Source: CAZABP01 sp964483245 (GTDB lineage: Bacteria > Planctomycetota > UBA1135 > UBA2386). Taken from it: a DNA stretch of 23,156 nucleotides. Every line of letters starts with the position of its first letter. Positions within the stretch are counted from its first letter, which is position 1. Below, piece by piece: positions 1 through 7,257 of the stretch. The notes beneath the pieces are model-generated. The model saw only the letters and a list, made by a program, of their open reading frames with translations. It was not told where the DNA came from and did not search any database. The translations under genes were made by a program, and so were the position numbers. The stretch spans positions 1 through 23,156 of the forward strand of contig CAZABP010000066.1 of assembly GCA_964483245.1 (NCBI GenBank), given 5' to 3'.

Positions 1-269
1 TAGTCGGCGTGGCCCGGGCAGTCGACGTGCGCGTAGTGGCGCTTCTCGCTCGAGTACTCGACGTGCGCGGACGAGATCGTCACGACGCGGGTCTCGTCGC
101 GGACCGTGCCGCCCTTGGCGATGTCGGCGTAGCTCTTGGTCTTGGCGAGCCCGACCGCCTCCAGCGTGCGCGTCAGCGCCGCCGTGGTCGTCGTCTTGCC
201 ATGTGCGACGTGACCGATGGTGCCCACGTTCACGTGGGGCTTGGTACGACTGAAGACTTCCTTGGCCAT
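1..269 (-). CDS. tuf: Elongation factor Tu, N-terminal 89 residues (3' end outside window)
   Basis: Translational GTPase that delivers aminoacyl-tRNA to the ribosome. The start MAKEVFSRTKPHVNVGTIG is diagnostic, and the visible part ends in DCPGHAD, which includes the catalytic His (His84 in E. coli). The CDS runs off the window edge. Two departures from the consensus are seen. The P-loop is GHVAHGKTT, with Ala22 where nearly all EF-Tu have Asp. Switch I reads RDETRVVTI instead of EKARGITI, but keeps the Mg-binding Thr64. The switch I form, with a preceding IAKGG, resembles planctomycete EF-Tu as I remember it. The start is supported by an AGGAG at 281-285. The gene is last in a tRNA-tuf operon, the E. 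coli tufB arrangement. It is EF-Tu by its flanks, not SelB, IF2 or CysN. Confidence 0.96.
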   Translation of the reverse strand, partial: MAKEVFSRTKPHVNVGTIGHVAHGKTTTTAALTRTLEAVGLAKTKSYADIAKGGTVRDETRVVTISSAHVEYSSEKRHYAHVDCPGHAD

Positions 270-280
270 GGGTGATGGGA

Positions 281-285
281 CTCCT
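281..285 (-). promoter_or_regulatory. tuf ribosome binding site
   Basis: AGGAG on the minus strand lies 11 bases before the tuf ATG (267-269) and fixes the start at MAKEVF. It sits in the 156-base leader left after processing of the upstream tRNA-Thr(GGT). I see no other element in that leader. Confidence 0.6.
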
Positions 286-425
286 GAACTCTGGATGCGG
301 GGGCCGAGTAGGGTGGCGAAACCCCGCGATCCTGCCGCACGTCCGCGGCGCGGCCGTGACGGCAACTGCTCCTGCGGTCGCGGGCTCCGAGCGCTCGTGC
401 CGCAGGTCGATCGAGGACGGATCTC

Positions 426-500
426 TGGAGCTGCTATTGGGATTCGAACCCAAGACCTCCTCCTTACCAAGGAGGTGCTCTACCCCTGAGCTATAGCAGC
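426..500 (-). tRNA. tRNA-Thr (anticodon GGT)
   Basis: Full cloverleaf: acceptor GCTGCTA/TAGCAGC, D-arm GCTC..GAGC, anticodon stem CCTCC/GGAGG around loop TTGGTAA (anticodon GGT), T-arm TTGGG-TTCGAAT-CCCAA. Discriminator is U and the CCA end is encoded (426-428). It is the last tRNA before tuf, the position of thrT in the E. coli tufB operon. Confidence 0.96.
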
Positions 501-518
501 ACGCGAAAGAGCTGACTC

Positions 519-592
<74 letters not shown>

Positions 593-681
593 TCGGCGGT
601 CCGGTGTCCGCCACGATGGCGGCCACCGCACGATCGGGGCTTCGGTTCCGACGCGATCCGCAGCCTGAGGCAACGAACCAC

Positions 682-766
682 TGGTGGGCAGAGCAGGATT
701 CGAACCTGCGAAGGCTGTGCCACCAGATTTACAGTCTGGCCCCTTTGGCCGCTTGGGTATCTGCCC
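682..766 (-). tRNA. tRNA-Tyr (anticodon GTA), long variable arm
   Basis: 85 nt including an encoded CCA (682-684). Acceptor GGGCAGA/TCTGCCC, anticodon stem CCAGA/TCTGG around CTGTAAA (anticodon GTA), and the extra variable arm expected of bacterial class II tRNA-Tyr. T-arm GCAGG-TTCGAAT-CCTGC. The spacers on either side (593-681, and 767-922 of 156 bases) show nothing I can name. It matches the position of E. coli tyrU. Confidence 0.95.
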
Positions 767-922
767 CCTAGCGTGGATCGGGTCTGCGTAGTGCTGGTTC
801 TGCGTCTCGGTCGGAGTCGAAGCTGATCCGGTCGTTCCCCTTCGACGCGACTCCGGCCGGTCCATCGGCAGCAGCGCCTGCTCGGAACCGGAGGCGCCGT
901 CCACGCTCCGAGCACGGAAACG

Positions 923-997
923 TGGAGCTAGCGATGGGACTTGAACCCACAACCTCCAGATTACAAATCAGGTGCTCTGCCGTTGAGCTACGCTAGC
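923..997 (-). tRNA. tRNA-Thr (anticodon TGT)
   Basis: First gene of the tRNA-tuf operon, at the place of E. coli thrU. Acceptor GCTAGCG/CGCTAGC, D-arm GCTC..GAGC, loop TTTGTAA (anticodon TGT), T-arm GTGGG-TTCAAGT-CCCAT with an outer G-T wobble pair, and encoded CCA (923-925). The anticodon stem is CCTGA/TCTGG, which places a U-U mismatch at 29:41. Everything else looks functional. Confidence 0.93.
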
Positions 998-1027
998 CCG
1001 GCAGAACCGCGGCGAAAGGAGGCGGGG

Positions 1028-1055
1028 AAGATACCTAGGGCCTTCCGACCGTCAA
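1028..1055 (-). promoter_or_regulatory. Sigma70-type promoter of the tRNA-tuf operon
   Basis: On the minus strand, TTGACG (1050-1055), a 16-base spacer, and TATCTT (1028-1033). A G+C-rich discriminator (CCCCGCC) follows the -10, typical of stringently controlled stable-RNA promoters. Transcription would start near 1021, about 24 bases before the first tRNA. It lies between the receiver-protein stop (1089) and tRNA-Thr(TGT). Confidence 0.7.
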
Positions 1056-1088
1056 GCTGAGAGGGGAGAAAGAGTGCGCCCACCGCGG

Positions 1089-1475
1089 TCACCCCTGCAC
1101 GACCTCGCGCGCGTGCCGCGCGAACTCGAACAGGTCGAACGGCTTGCGGAACACCCCCGCGACGATCGGCTGCGCCCGCAGCCACCCTTCGGTCTCTCCG
1201 TCCAGGTGCCCGGAAACGACGATGGCCGGCGGACCGCCCCCCGCCTCGCTGCGGGCCACGAGCACGGCGCGGCCATCCACGCCCGGCATCATCAGATCGC
1301 AGACCAGCAGGTCGATTCCGGGGCGGGCCAGCCGGTCGAGCGCCTGCTGGCCGTCCCCCACCACCTCGACTTCGAACCCGGACATGACCAGGACTTCGCG
1401 CAGCAGCTGCGCGACTGCCGCCTCGTTGTCGGCGATCAGCGCGACCAAGCGGCGGCCGGCGGGCGGCACGGTCAT
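1089..1475 (-). CDS. Stand-alone receiver-domain response regulator
   Basis: A 128-residue protein made of one CheY-like receiver domain with no output domain. The acidic pocket is reduced to Asp16 (ADNE, where DD is usual). The phospho-acceptor is Asp60 in VCDLMMPGVDG, the Ser/Thr switch is Ser88 in VVSGH, and the conserved lysine is Lys111 in FRKPF. The start at MTVPP is chosen because its ATG overlaps the mutS2 TGA as ATGA (1472-1475), so translation is probably coupled. An in-frame ATG ten codons upstream would lie inside mutS2. No histidine kinase is nearby, so the partner is unknown. Single receivers can act by protein contact, and the tight link to mutS2 is the only hint of function. 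Confidence 0.88.
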   Translation of the reverse strand: MTVPPAGRRLVALIADNEAAVAQLLREVLVMSGFEVEVVGDGQQALDRLARPGIDLLVCDLMMPGVDGRAVLVARSEAGGGPPAIVVSGHLDGETEGWLRAQPIVAGVFRKPFDLFEFARHAREVVQG

Positions 1476-3559
1476 GCCGGATCCTCGCTGAGCGGTGCCA
1501 GCCACGACACCTCTTCGAACGGGATCTCGATCGCCAGCTTCCCGACCTGGACCGTCAGCACTTCGCGCACGCGGTCCAGCTTGCGCACCTGGCAGCGCCG
1601 CGCGAGGCGCGGGACGTAGACCAGGTCGTCCCGCCCCAGGCTGGCGAGGAACTGCATCCGCCGCCGATGGACCGACGTGCCGCGCCCGAGGTCGGCAAGG
1701 GCGGCGGCGAGCTGCTGCGCCAGTTCGCCGTGCGGACGCGGCGCCTGCGCGAGCCGGCTGAGGCCGGGTGCCAGCGCCTCGCGCAGCCGGCGCAGCTCCG
1801 CGGCGACCACGGCATCCGCCTCCTCCTGCAACCAGTTGCCGCGCCGTTCGACTTCCTGGCGCTGCCGGTCGAGCTCATCGCGGGTCTCACGCACGCGGAC
1901 CGACTCGGCCACCGTCTCCTGCCGGCGCAGCTCCGCGTCGCGGCGCGCCTGCTGTGCCTGTTCGACGATCTCCTCGAGCCGACGGTCGCGCCGCCCGAGC
2001 AGTTCGCGCGCGCGGCGCACGACCGGCGCCGGCATCCCAACGCGGGAGGCGATGTCGAGCGCATGACTCGCACCCGGCAATCCGACCTCGAGTCGATACA
2101 GCGGCGCCAACGTCACCCCGTCGAAGGCCAGGCTCGCGTTCTCCGCGCCGGTGTGGTCGTGCGCGAACTCCTTCAGCCGGCCGAGATGCGTCGTGACGAC
2201 GCTGAACACGCGCCGGCGGTGCAGCTCCTCGAGGACGGCGTAGCCGAGCGCGGCCCCTTCCTCCGGGTCGGTGCCGGCACCGAGCTCGTCGATCAGCACG
2301 AGCGACTCCGCCGTCGCCTGCTGCAGACAGCGCACGATCCTGGTCACGTGCGAGCTGAACGTCGACAGGTTCTGCGTGATCGCCTGCTCATCACCGATGT
2401 CGGCGAAGACCCCGTCGAACCACGGCAGCTGCGTCCCCTCGTCGGCCGGCACCGGCACTCCGGCCTGCGCCATCAGCGCGAGCAGGCCGACGGTCTTCAG
2501 CACGACGGTCTTGCCGCCGGTGTTCGGACCGGTCACCACGAGCAGCCGGAACGGCTCGTCGAGCGCGAGGTCGAGCGGCACCGGGTCCGGCGTGCCGTCG
2601 CGCGCGGTGCGCGCCCGCCGCAGCAGGATCGGATGCAGCGCGCGGCGCAGGCGCAGCGGCTGCCCGGGCCGGATCGGCACGGCGCGGAAGCCGTCCACCT
2701 GGATCAGCCGCGCGCGCGCGATCCCGAGATCGAGCTGCGTCAACCCTGCGACCGCCTGCTCGACGTCTGCCTGGGAGCGACGCAATCCGCGGCACGCATG
2801 CGCGATGACGACTTGGATCTCCCGGTGCTCCGCCGCGCGCGCGTCGGAGAGCTGGTTGGCCGCGTCGACCACGCTGGAGGGTTCGACGAACAGCGTCGCC
2901 CCGGACTGGCTGCGGTCGTGCAGCACGCCTTCGATCGCGCGGCGGTGCTCCGCCTTGACCTGGAACACCGGGCGGCCGTGGCGCCAGGACGGCTCGGGGG
3001 ACTGCAGATAGCGGCGCACGCGTTCGTCGGCGACGAAGCGCGCGACCGCCGCCCGCACCCCCTGCTCGGCCGTCTCGATCTCACGGCGGATCTCGGCGAG
3101 GCGCGCCGACGCCGTGCTGAGGATCTCGCCGCGCACGTCGACGATCGAGTCGAGCTCGCTGGACAGGTCGGCGACATCCGGCAACGCGTTGCCGAGCGAC
3201 GCCAGGGCGGGATCGCCGGCCTCCTCGAGCCAGCTGCGGCAGCGCACGGTCGCGCGCAGCAGCCGGCCGAGATCGGCGAGGTCACGCGTCTCGGCAGCAT
3301 GCTCGCCGGCGAAGAACGCCGGCAGCCACGAACGGACTTCGACGACGCCGGCCAGTGGCGGCTGCTGGCCCGCAGCGAGCTTGCGCGCGAGTGCGTCGGC
3401 CGCTGCAGCAGCAGCCGTCGCCGCGGCCGGATCCGACAACGGCGCGAGCGCCAGCGCGGCGACGCGACCGAGCGGCGTGCTCAGGCGCTCGACGAGCAGC
3501 TCGCGCACGACGTGGAACTCGAGCGCGTCGAGGTCGAAGCGGGAACCGGGTCCGGTCAT
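1472..3559 (-). CDS. mutS2: MutS2-family ATPase without Smr domain
   Basis: DNA-structure or ribosome-associated ATPase of the MutS2 branch. It has an N-terminal core and clamp (about 1-330), Walker A TGPNTGGKT (343-351), and the loop STFSSH (399-404). Walker B is VLIDELGAGTDP (421-432), with a conserved VVTTH (454-458). A long charged coiled coil (about 520-600) and a KOW-like segment (about 643-687) follow. Family members such as B. subtilis MutS2 are about 780 residues and end in an Smr nuclease domain. This one stops at 695, right after the KOW-like part, with a clean stop coupled to the receiver gene. The start MTGPGSRFDLD fits the family better than the ATG 11 codons upstream (MRRRRQ). 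There are no neighbouring repair genes. Members suppress recombination or split collided ribosomes; which applies here is unknown. Confidence 0.93.
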   Translation of the reverse strand: MTGPGSRFDLDALEFHVVRELLVERLSTPLGRVAALALAPLSDPAAATAAAAAADALARKLAAGQQPPLAGVVEVRSWLPAFFAGEHAAETRDLADLGRLLRATVRCRSWLEEAGDPALASLGNALPDVADLSSELDSIVDVRGEILSTASARLAEIRREIETAEQGVRAAVARFVADERVRRYLQSPEPSWRHGRPVFQVKAEHRRAIEGVLHDRSQSGATLFVEPSSVVDAANQLSDARAAEHREIQVVIAHACRGLRRSQADVEQAVAGLTQLDLGIARARLIQVDGFRAVPIRPGQPLRLRRALHPILLRRARTARDGTPDPVPLDLALDEPFRLLVVTGPNTGGKTVVLKTVGLLALMAQAGVPVPADEGTQLPWFDGVFADIGDEQAITQNLSTFSSHVTRIVRCLQQATAESLVLIDELGAGTDPEEGAALGYAVLEELHRRRVFSVVTTHLGRLKEFAHDHTGAENASLAFDGVTLAPLYRLEVGLPGASHALDIASRVGMPAPVVRRARELLGRRDRRLEEIVEQAQQARRDAELRRQETVAESVRVRETRDELDRQRQEVERRGNWLQEEADAVVAAELRRLREALAPGLSRLAQAPRPHGELAQQLAAALADLGRGTSVHRRRMQFLASLGRDDLVYVPRLARRCQVRKLDRVREVLTVQVGKLAIEIPFEEVSWLAPLSEDPA

Positions 3560-3715
3560 GCAGGTCGCCCGATCCTGCCGGCGGCGGCGCAACCGTCAAC
3601 GCAGTCCTCGCCCGTCACCGGGGTGCTACAGCGGTTTCCGACCACGGGCGGGCGTACTGGCGACGATCCGCTTCCCGGGGCGGCACCGGGCGCGTATCTC
3701 TGCGCCGGAGCTCCG

Positions 3716-4882
3716 ATGCAACATGACGACCTGAGTTCGTACGGCTTCGGCACGCGCGCGATCCACGCCGGCCAGCCTCCCGACCCCACGACCGGAGCGA
3801 TCATGACCCCGGTCTACCTGACCAGCACCTACGTGCAGGAGGAGCCGGCGAAGACGAAGGGCTTCGACTACTCCCGGACCGCGAATCCAACGCGCGCCGC
3901 ACTGGAGGCGAACCTCGCCGCGCTCGAGAACGGTCGGTTCGGGCTCGCGTTCAGCTCCGGCATGGCGGCGATCAACACGGTGCTGAACCTGTTGCAGACC
4001 GGGGATCACGTGATCGCCGGCAACGATCTGTACGGCGGCACCTACCGGCTCTGCACGACGCTGTACCAGAAGCTCGGGCTGGAGTTCACGTTCGTCGACC
4101 TCGCCGATCTCGGTGCCGTGCGCGCCGCGTTCCGCCCACGCACCAAGCTGGTCATGGTCGAGAGCCCGTCGAACCCGCTGCTGCGGCTGTGCGACCTACG
4201 CGCGATCGCGGCCCTGTGCCGCGAGCGGGACGTGTTGTCCGCGTGCGACAACACGTTCGCGACGCCGTACCTGCAGAATCCGTTGGACTGGGGGTTCGAC
4301 GTCGTGCAGCACTCGACGACCAAGTACCTCGGCGGACATTCCGACGTCGTCGGCGGCGCCCTCGTCGTCAACGATCCGAAGCTGCATCGCCAGCTCGCGC
4401 ACTTCCAGAACTCGGTCGGCGCGGTACCCGGTCCGCTGGACTGCTTCCTCGTGCTGCGCGGCACCAAGACGCTGCACCTGCGGATGCAGCGTCACTGCGA
4501 AACCGCGTTGCAGGTCGCACGGTTGCTCGAGGAGCATCCGCGCGTCCGGCAGGTCTGCTATCCGGGGCTCGCGACGCATCCGCAACACGACCTCGCCCGG
4601 CAGCAGATGCGTGCAGGCGGCGGCATGGTCTCGTTCGTGCTGGATGCCGACGTGGAGACCAGCAAGCGGGTCGCGGCGAGGTTCCGCCTGTTCGCGTTGG
4701 CCGAGAGTCTGGGTGGCGTCGAGAGCCTCGTCGATCATCCGGCGTCGATGACGCACGCCTCGATCCCGCGCGCCGAACGGATCGCAGCCGGATTCGAGGA
4801 CGGGTTGATCCGCCTGTCCGTCGGCGTCGAGGATGCAGCCGATCTGCTGGCCGACGTCGAACAGGCGCTACGCGCTTCGTGA
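3716..4882 (+). CDS. Cys/Met-metabolism PLP enzyme (cystathionine gamma-lyase or gamma-synthase type)
   Basis: A 388-residue fold-type I PLP enzyme of trans-sulfuration or methionine metabolism. It shows SRTANPTR (53-60), the phosphate-binding SSGMAA (80-85), and Tyr107 in LYGGTY stacking on PLP. Asp178 lies in CDNTFATPYLQ, and the PLP-binding lysine is Lys203 in HSTTKYLGGHSD. The C-terminal ESLGGVESLVDHPASMTH is the family signature. Length is typical. GGAG at 3707-3710 supports the ATG at 3716; the frame stays open far upstream, but only across antisense mutS2. Sequence alone does not separate gamma-lyase, gamma-synthase, O-acetylhomoserine sulfhydrylase and methionine gamma-lyase. The ESLGGVES form fits the first two. 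It is divergent from mutS2 and appears to be a single-gene unit. Confidence 0.92.
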   Translation: MQHDDLSSYGFGTRAIHAGQPPDPTTGAIMTPVYLTSTYVQEEPAKTKGFDYSRTANPTRAALEANLAALENGRFGLAFSSGMAAINTVLNLLQTGDHVIAGNDLYGGTYRLCTTLYQKLGLEFTFVDLADLGAVRAAFRPRTKLVMVESPSNPLLRLCDLRAIAALCRERDVLSACDNTFATPYLQNPLDWGFDVVQHSTTKYLGGHSDVVGGALVVNDPKLHRQLAHFQNSVGAVPGPLDCFLVLRGTKTLHLRMQRHCETALQVARLLEEHPRVRQVCYPGLATHPQHDLARQQMRAGGGMVSFVLDADVETSKRVAARFRLFALAESLGGVESLVDHPASMTHASIPRAERIAAGFEDGLIRLSVGVEDAADLLADVEQALRAS

Positions 4883-4897
4883 CCCCGCTGGAGTCGT

Positions 4898-4918
4898 GCC
4901 GGGCGCTGCGGCGCCGGC
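4898..4918. terminator. Possible bidirectional terminator hairpin
   Basis: GCCGG(G)CGC, loop TGCG, GCGCCGGC: an 8-bp G+C stem with one bulged G. It lies in the 59-base gap between two convergent stop codons (4882 and 4942). There is no U-tract, so support is weak and rests mainly on position. Confidence 0.3.
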
Positions 4919-4941
4919 GCGGTCGTCCCGCGCTCGCGCGA

Positions 4942-5298
4942 TCAGCTGTGCGCGCCCGCCTCGAGCGACTCCTCGTCGTCGTCGTCGTAGCGGCCGTCGG
5001 TCGAATCGACCGTGTCCCCCGAGACGCGGCCTCGCATCAGGCGCCCGACCTTGAACTTGACGATGCGCTTGGCCGGAACGTCGACCTTCTCGAGGGTCCT
5101 GGGATTCTGGGCCTGCCGCGCGGCCCGGTCCTTGGTCTCGAACACGCCGAACTCGCGAAACTCCAAGCGGTTGCCGGCTGCCAGCTCGCGGATGATCGCG
5201 TCCAGGAACTGCTGGATGACCTCCTTGACCACGACCTTGGTGACACCGGACTGGTCGGCGATCCGGCTGACGAGCTCTTTCTTGGTGATGGTCTTCAT
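4942..5298 (-). CDS. HU/IHF-family DNA-binding protein with acidic C-terminal tail
   Basis: A nucleoid-associated protein of 118 residues. The usual fold is present: MTITKK-type start (MKTITKKELV), the FREFGVFETKDRAARQAQNP arm region (47-66), and VDVPAKRIVKFKVGR (72-86). About 28 extra residues follow, including an acidic run YDDDDEES. Typical HU is about 90 residues, so the tail is an extension. Acidic tails on basic DNA-binding proteins can tune binding; that role here is inferred. The start is set by homology and an AGGA about 10 bases upstream; an in-frame ATG 19 codons earlier gives a Pro/Arg-rich leader and is less likely. It is convergent with the PLP-enzyme gene and divergent from the kinase-like gene. 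Confidence 0.93.
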   Translation of the reverse strand: MKTITKKELVSRIADQSGVTKVVVKEVIQQFLDAIIRELAAGNRLEFREFGVFETKDRAARQAQNPRTLEKVDVPAKRIVKFKVGRLMRGRVSGDTVDSTDGRYDDDDEESLEAGAHS

Positions 5299-5363
5299 CC
5301 CGGGCGTTCCTGGGGGACGGCCTGCGACGGGTGCGCGCGTGGATGGCCGGCGCATGGCGAGGA

Positions 5364-5369
5364 ACTATA
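5364..5369 (-). promoter_or_regulatory. Candidate -10 box for the HU-family gene
   Basis: TATAGT on the minus strand, an A/T island in otherwise G+C-rich sequence, 65 bases before the HU start. A clear -35 is not visible (TTACTT 17 bases upstream is poor). On the plus strand the same island reads TATAAC (5366-5371) and could serve the divergent kinase-like gene at 5399. Confidence 0.35.
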
Positions 5370-5398
5370 ACTCTGGTCCTGCACCCAAGTAAGGTGTG

Positions 5399-6130
5399 AT
5401 GGCAGCGAGGCTGGCGCGTGGAGGCGGGACCGGGGCCGGACGCGTTCTCTACGCGGCCTCCGGGTTCTGGGAGCTTGCCGCAGCAGGCGGATTCGCCAGG
5501 CCGGCGGAACTGACGGACCCACGGCGAGGCGCCGACGTGGTCACGCATCGTTCGTCGTGGGTGCGACGCCATCCGCTCGGTGGCAGCGAGGTGTTCGCGA
5601 AAACTTACGACTACCCCACGTGGCGGGATCGCCTGCGTGGACTCGGCCGCACCACGTGGCTTGCTCCGAGCCGCGCGGCGCGGGAGCTCGGAGCGATGCG
5701 GTGGCTCCGGTCGCATGCGTTTCCGGCCGCGGAACCGCTGCTGGTCTGGGAGCTGCGGCGGTACGGGCTCCTGCACCGCGCGCTGCTGGTGACCGCACGC
5801 GTCGCGGGCGAGCCGTTGGATCGGTTGCTGCCCCGGCTACCACCCGCCGAGTGCGCAGACCTGCTCGGGTCGCTGCGCGCGTGGCTCGACCGGCTGCACG
5901 CCGCCGGCTTCCGGGATCGCAACCTCGACCTGCGCAACCTGATCGCCGAGCGGATCCCGGCGGCCGGCGAGCCCGCGCCACGCTGGCGGATCACGAAGAT
6001 CGACTCGCCGCGATGGCGCCTGCGCGGCTCGAGCACGGACGACCGCCTCGCGCGGCAGGACCGCCAGCGGCTCGACGCGGGGCTCGCCGCGATCGGGCTC
6101 GGGCCGCTCCCGCTCGGTCCCGCCGGCTAG
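5399..6130 (+). CDS. WaaP/InaA-like lipopolysaccharide kinase family protein, altered catalytic loop
   Basis: A 243-residue protein-kinase-like fold of the Kdo/heptose kinase group, which phosphorylates LPS core sugars. Visible landmarks are Lys68 in VFAKTYDY (the ATP lysine), Glu96 in AARELGAM (helix C), and HAAGFRDRNLDLRNLI (168-182). ITKIDSPRWRL (198-208) supplies Asp202, the likely metal-binding Asp. Family members read HRDLxxxN in the catalytic loop. Here the equivalent is DRNLDLRN, so the catalytic Asp position is Asn175. Either Asp177 substitutes or the protein is a pseudokinase. AAGG at 5391-5394 favours the ATG at 5399 over the GTG at 5396. It starts the envelope region and is convergent with the TPR lipoprotein. 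Family assignment is good; substrate unknown. Confidence 0.75.
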   Translation: MAARLARGGGTGAGRVLYAASGFWELAAAGGFARPAELTDPRRGADVVTHRSSWVRRHPLGGSEVFAKTYDYPTWRDRLRGLGRTTWLAPSRAARELGAMRWLRSHAFPAAEPLLVWELRRYGLLHRALLVTARVAGEPLDRLLPRLPPAECADLLGSLRAWLDRLHAAGFRDRNLDLRNLIAERIPAAGEPAPRWRITKIDSPRWRLRGSSTDDRLARQDRQRLDAGLAAIGLGPLPLGPAG

Positions 6131-6171
6131 GGGTCGCACGGCAACGGGGTGGCGGCGATCCAGGCCCGCGG

Positions 6172-7257
6172 TCAGAAGTCACCGACGCGCGGTTTCGTCT
6201 CTCCGTCCAAGGGCCCGAGTGCTTCGTCGATGCGCATGACCCGGTGCGGCACGCCGAGGTACTGATCCCAGTAGTCGTACGGCCCGCGCAGACGCTCGAG
6301 GCGCAGGAAGTACAGGTACGCCAGCCGCGCCCGGCGCAGCGACTCGGCGCGCTCCTCGGCCGATCCGCCGGTGAACACTTCGTAGTGCAGGTTGCCGAGC
6401 GAGAGCGCGGCGCGAGCCTCGGTCCAATCGAGCTCGAGCACCTTGCGATAGCCGGCGGCTGCCGCCTGGTGCCGCCCGGAAAACCATTCGATCGCTGCGT
6501 GGTCCATCAGCGCCTCGACCTCCTGCGGGTCGTTCGCCAGCAGCTGCGCGACCAGCTCGGAGGCGTCGGCCACGCGCTCCAGCTCGAAGATCCGCAGATG
6601 CGCTGTCCGGCGTACCGCGTCGAGATCCGCCGGGCGCGCGCGCAGATAGGTCGCGTAGTGCCGCTCCGCCTGGCCGAAGCGCCCGAGCTCGAACAGCTGC
6701 TCGGCCAGCGCCTTGCGTGCATCGTGCGACGCCGGCTGGATCGCGAGCGCGGCCTCGTAAGCTTCGATCGCTACGTCCGGCTTGCCGAGACCACCATAGA
6801 TGTCGCCGCGCGCGGCATGCGCCGCGTGGAACTGCGGATCGCGCTCGAGCGCCTGCTGCAGCAGCTCGAGCCGCGTCACTTCGACCGGCTCCAGCTTCGC
6901 GCGCAGGTACGGCACCAGCGGGCTCGTGCCATCGTCCGCCATCCCTGCATAGAAGCGTCGCATCTCGCCGGCGAGCTCGCCGCCGGCCTGCGTCGCCGTC
7001 TCGATGTAGAGGACGTGCGTCGGCAGGTGCTCCGGACAGGCTGCGAGCGCCCGCCGCAGCGCGGCAACAGCGGCCGCCGCGTCGCCATCGACCAGCGCGC
7101 GGGCCGCGTCGCGACGCGCCTGCTGCCCGGCCGCCGACGCACACTCGGCGTAACGGTCGTCGATCGGCAGGTCCGCCGGCGGCCCGCTGGTGCAGGCTGC
7201 CGACAACGCCAGCAGCACGACCGCGACGGTCGGGTCAGCGGCGCTGGATCGAACCAT
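6172..7257 (-). CDS. TPR-repeat lipoprotein
   Basis: A 361-residue protein. It begins with a hydrophobic signal segment (VAVVLLALSAAC), and Cys22 is a likely lipidation site, although the usual lipobox Leu sits at -4. It carries several tetratricopeptide-like helical pairs, clearest at about 145-215 (AAHAARGDIYGGLGKPDVAI onward) and 250-292. TPRs are protein-contact scaffolds, so an assembly role at the inner face of the outer membrane or in the periplasm is inferred. The C-terminal 60 residues are rich in Tyr/Leu/Arg (ARLAYLYFLRLERLR). The start at MVRSSAADP is chosen because it places the signal peptide at the N-terminus; the frame stays open upstream. It overlaps the end of the preceding lipoprotein gene by 23 bases, so the two form an operon. 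No enzymatic motif is seen. Confidence 0.82.
   Translation of the reverse strand: MVRSSAADPTVAVVLLALSAACTSGPPADLPIDDRYAECASAAGQQARRDAARALVDGDAAAAVAALRRALAACPEHLPTHVLYIETATQAGGELAGEMRRFYAGMADDGTSPLVPYLRAKLEPVEVTRLELLQQALERDPQFHAAHAARGDIYGGLGKPDVAIEAYEAALAIQPASHDARKALAEQLFELGRFGQAERHYATYLRARPADLDAVRRTAHLRIFELERVADASELVAQLLANDPQEVEALMDHAAIEWFSGRHQAAAAGYRKVLELDWTEARAALSLGNLHYEVFTGGSAEERAESLRRARLAYLYFLRLERLRGPYDYWDQYLGVPHRVMRIDEALGPLDGETKPRVGDF

Noticed and set aside
1667..3715. Long in-frame upstream extension of the PLP-enzyme frame
   Set aside because: It is antisense to mutS2. The PLP-enzyme family begins at the MQHDDLSSYGFGTRAIH region, and a Shine-Dalgarno supports 3716.
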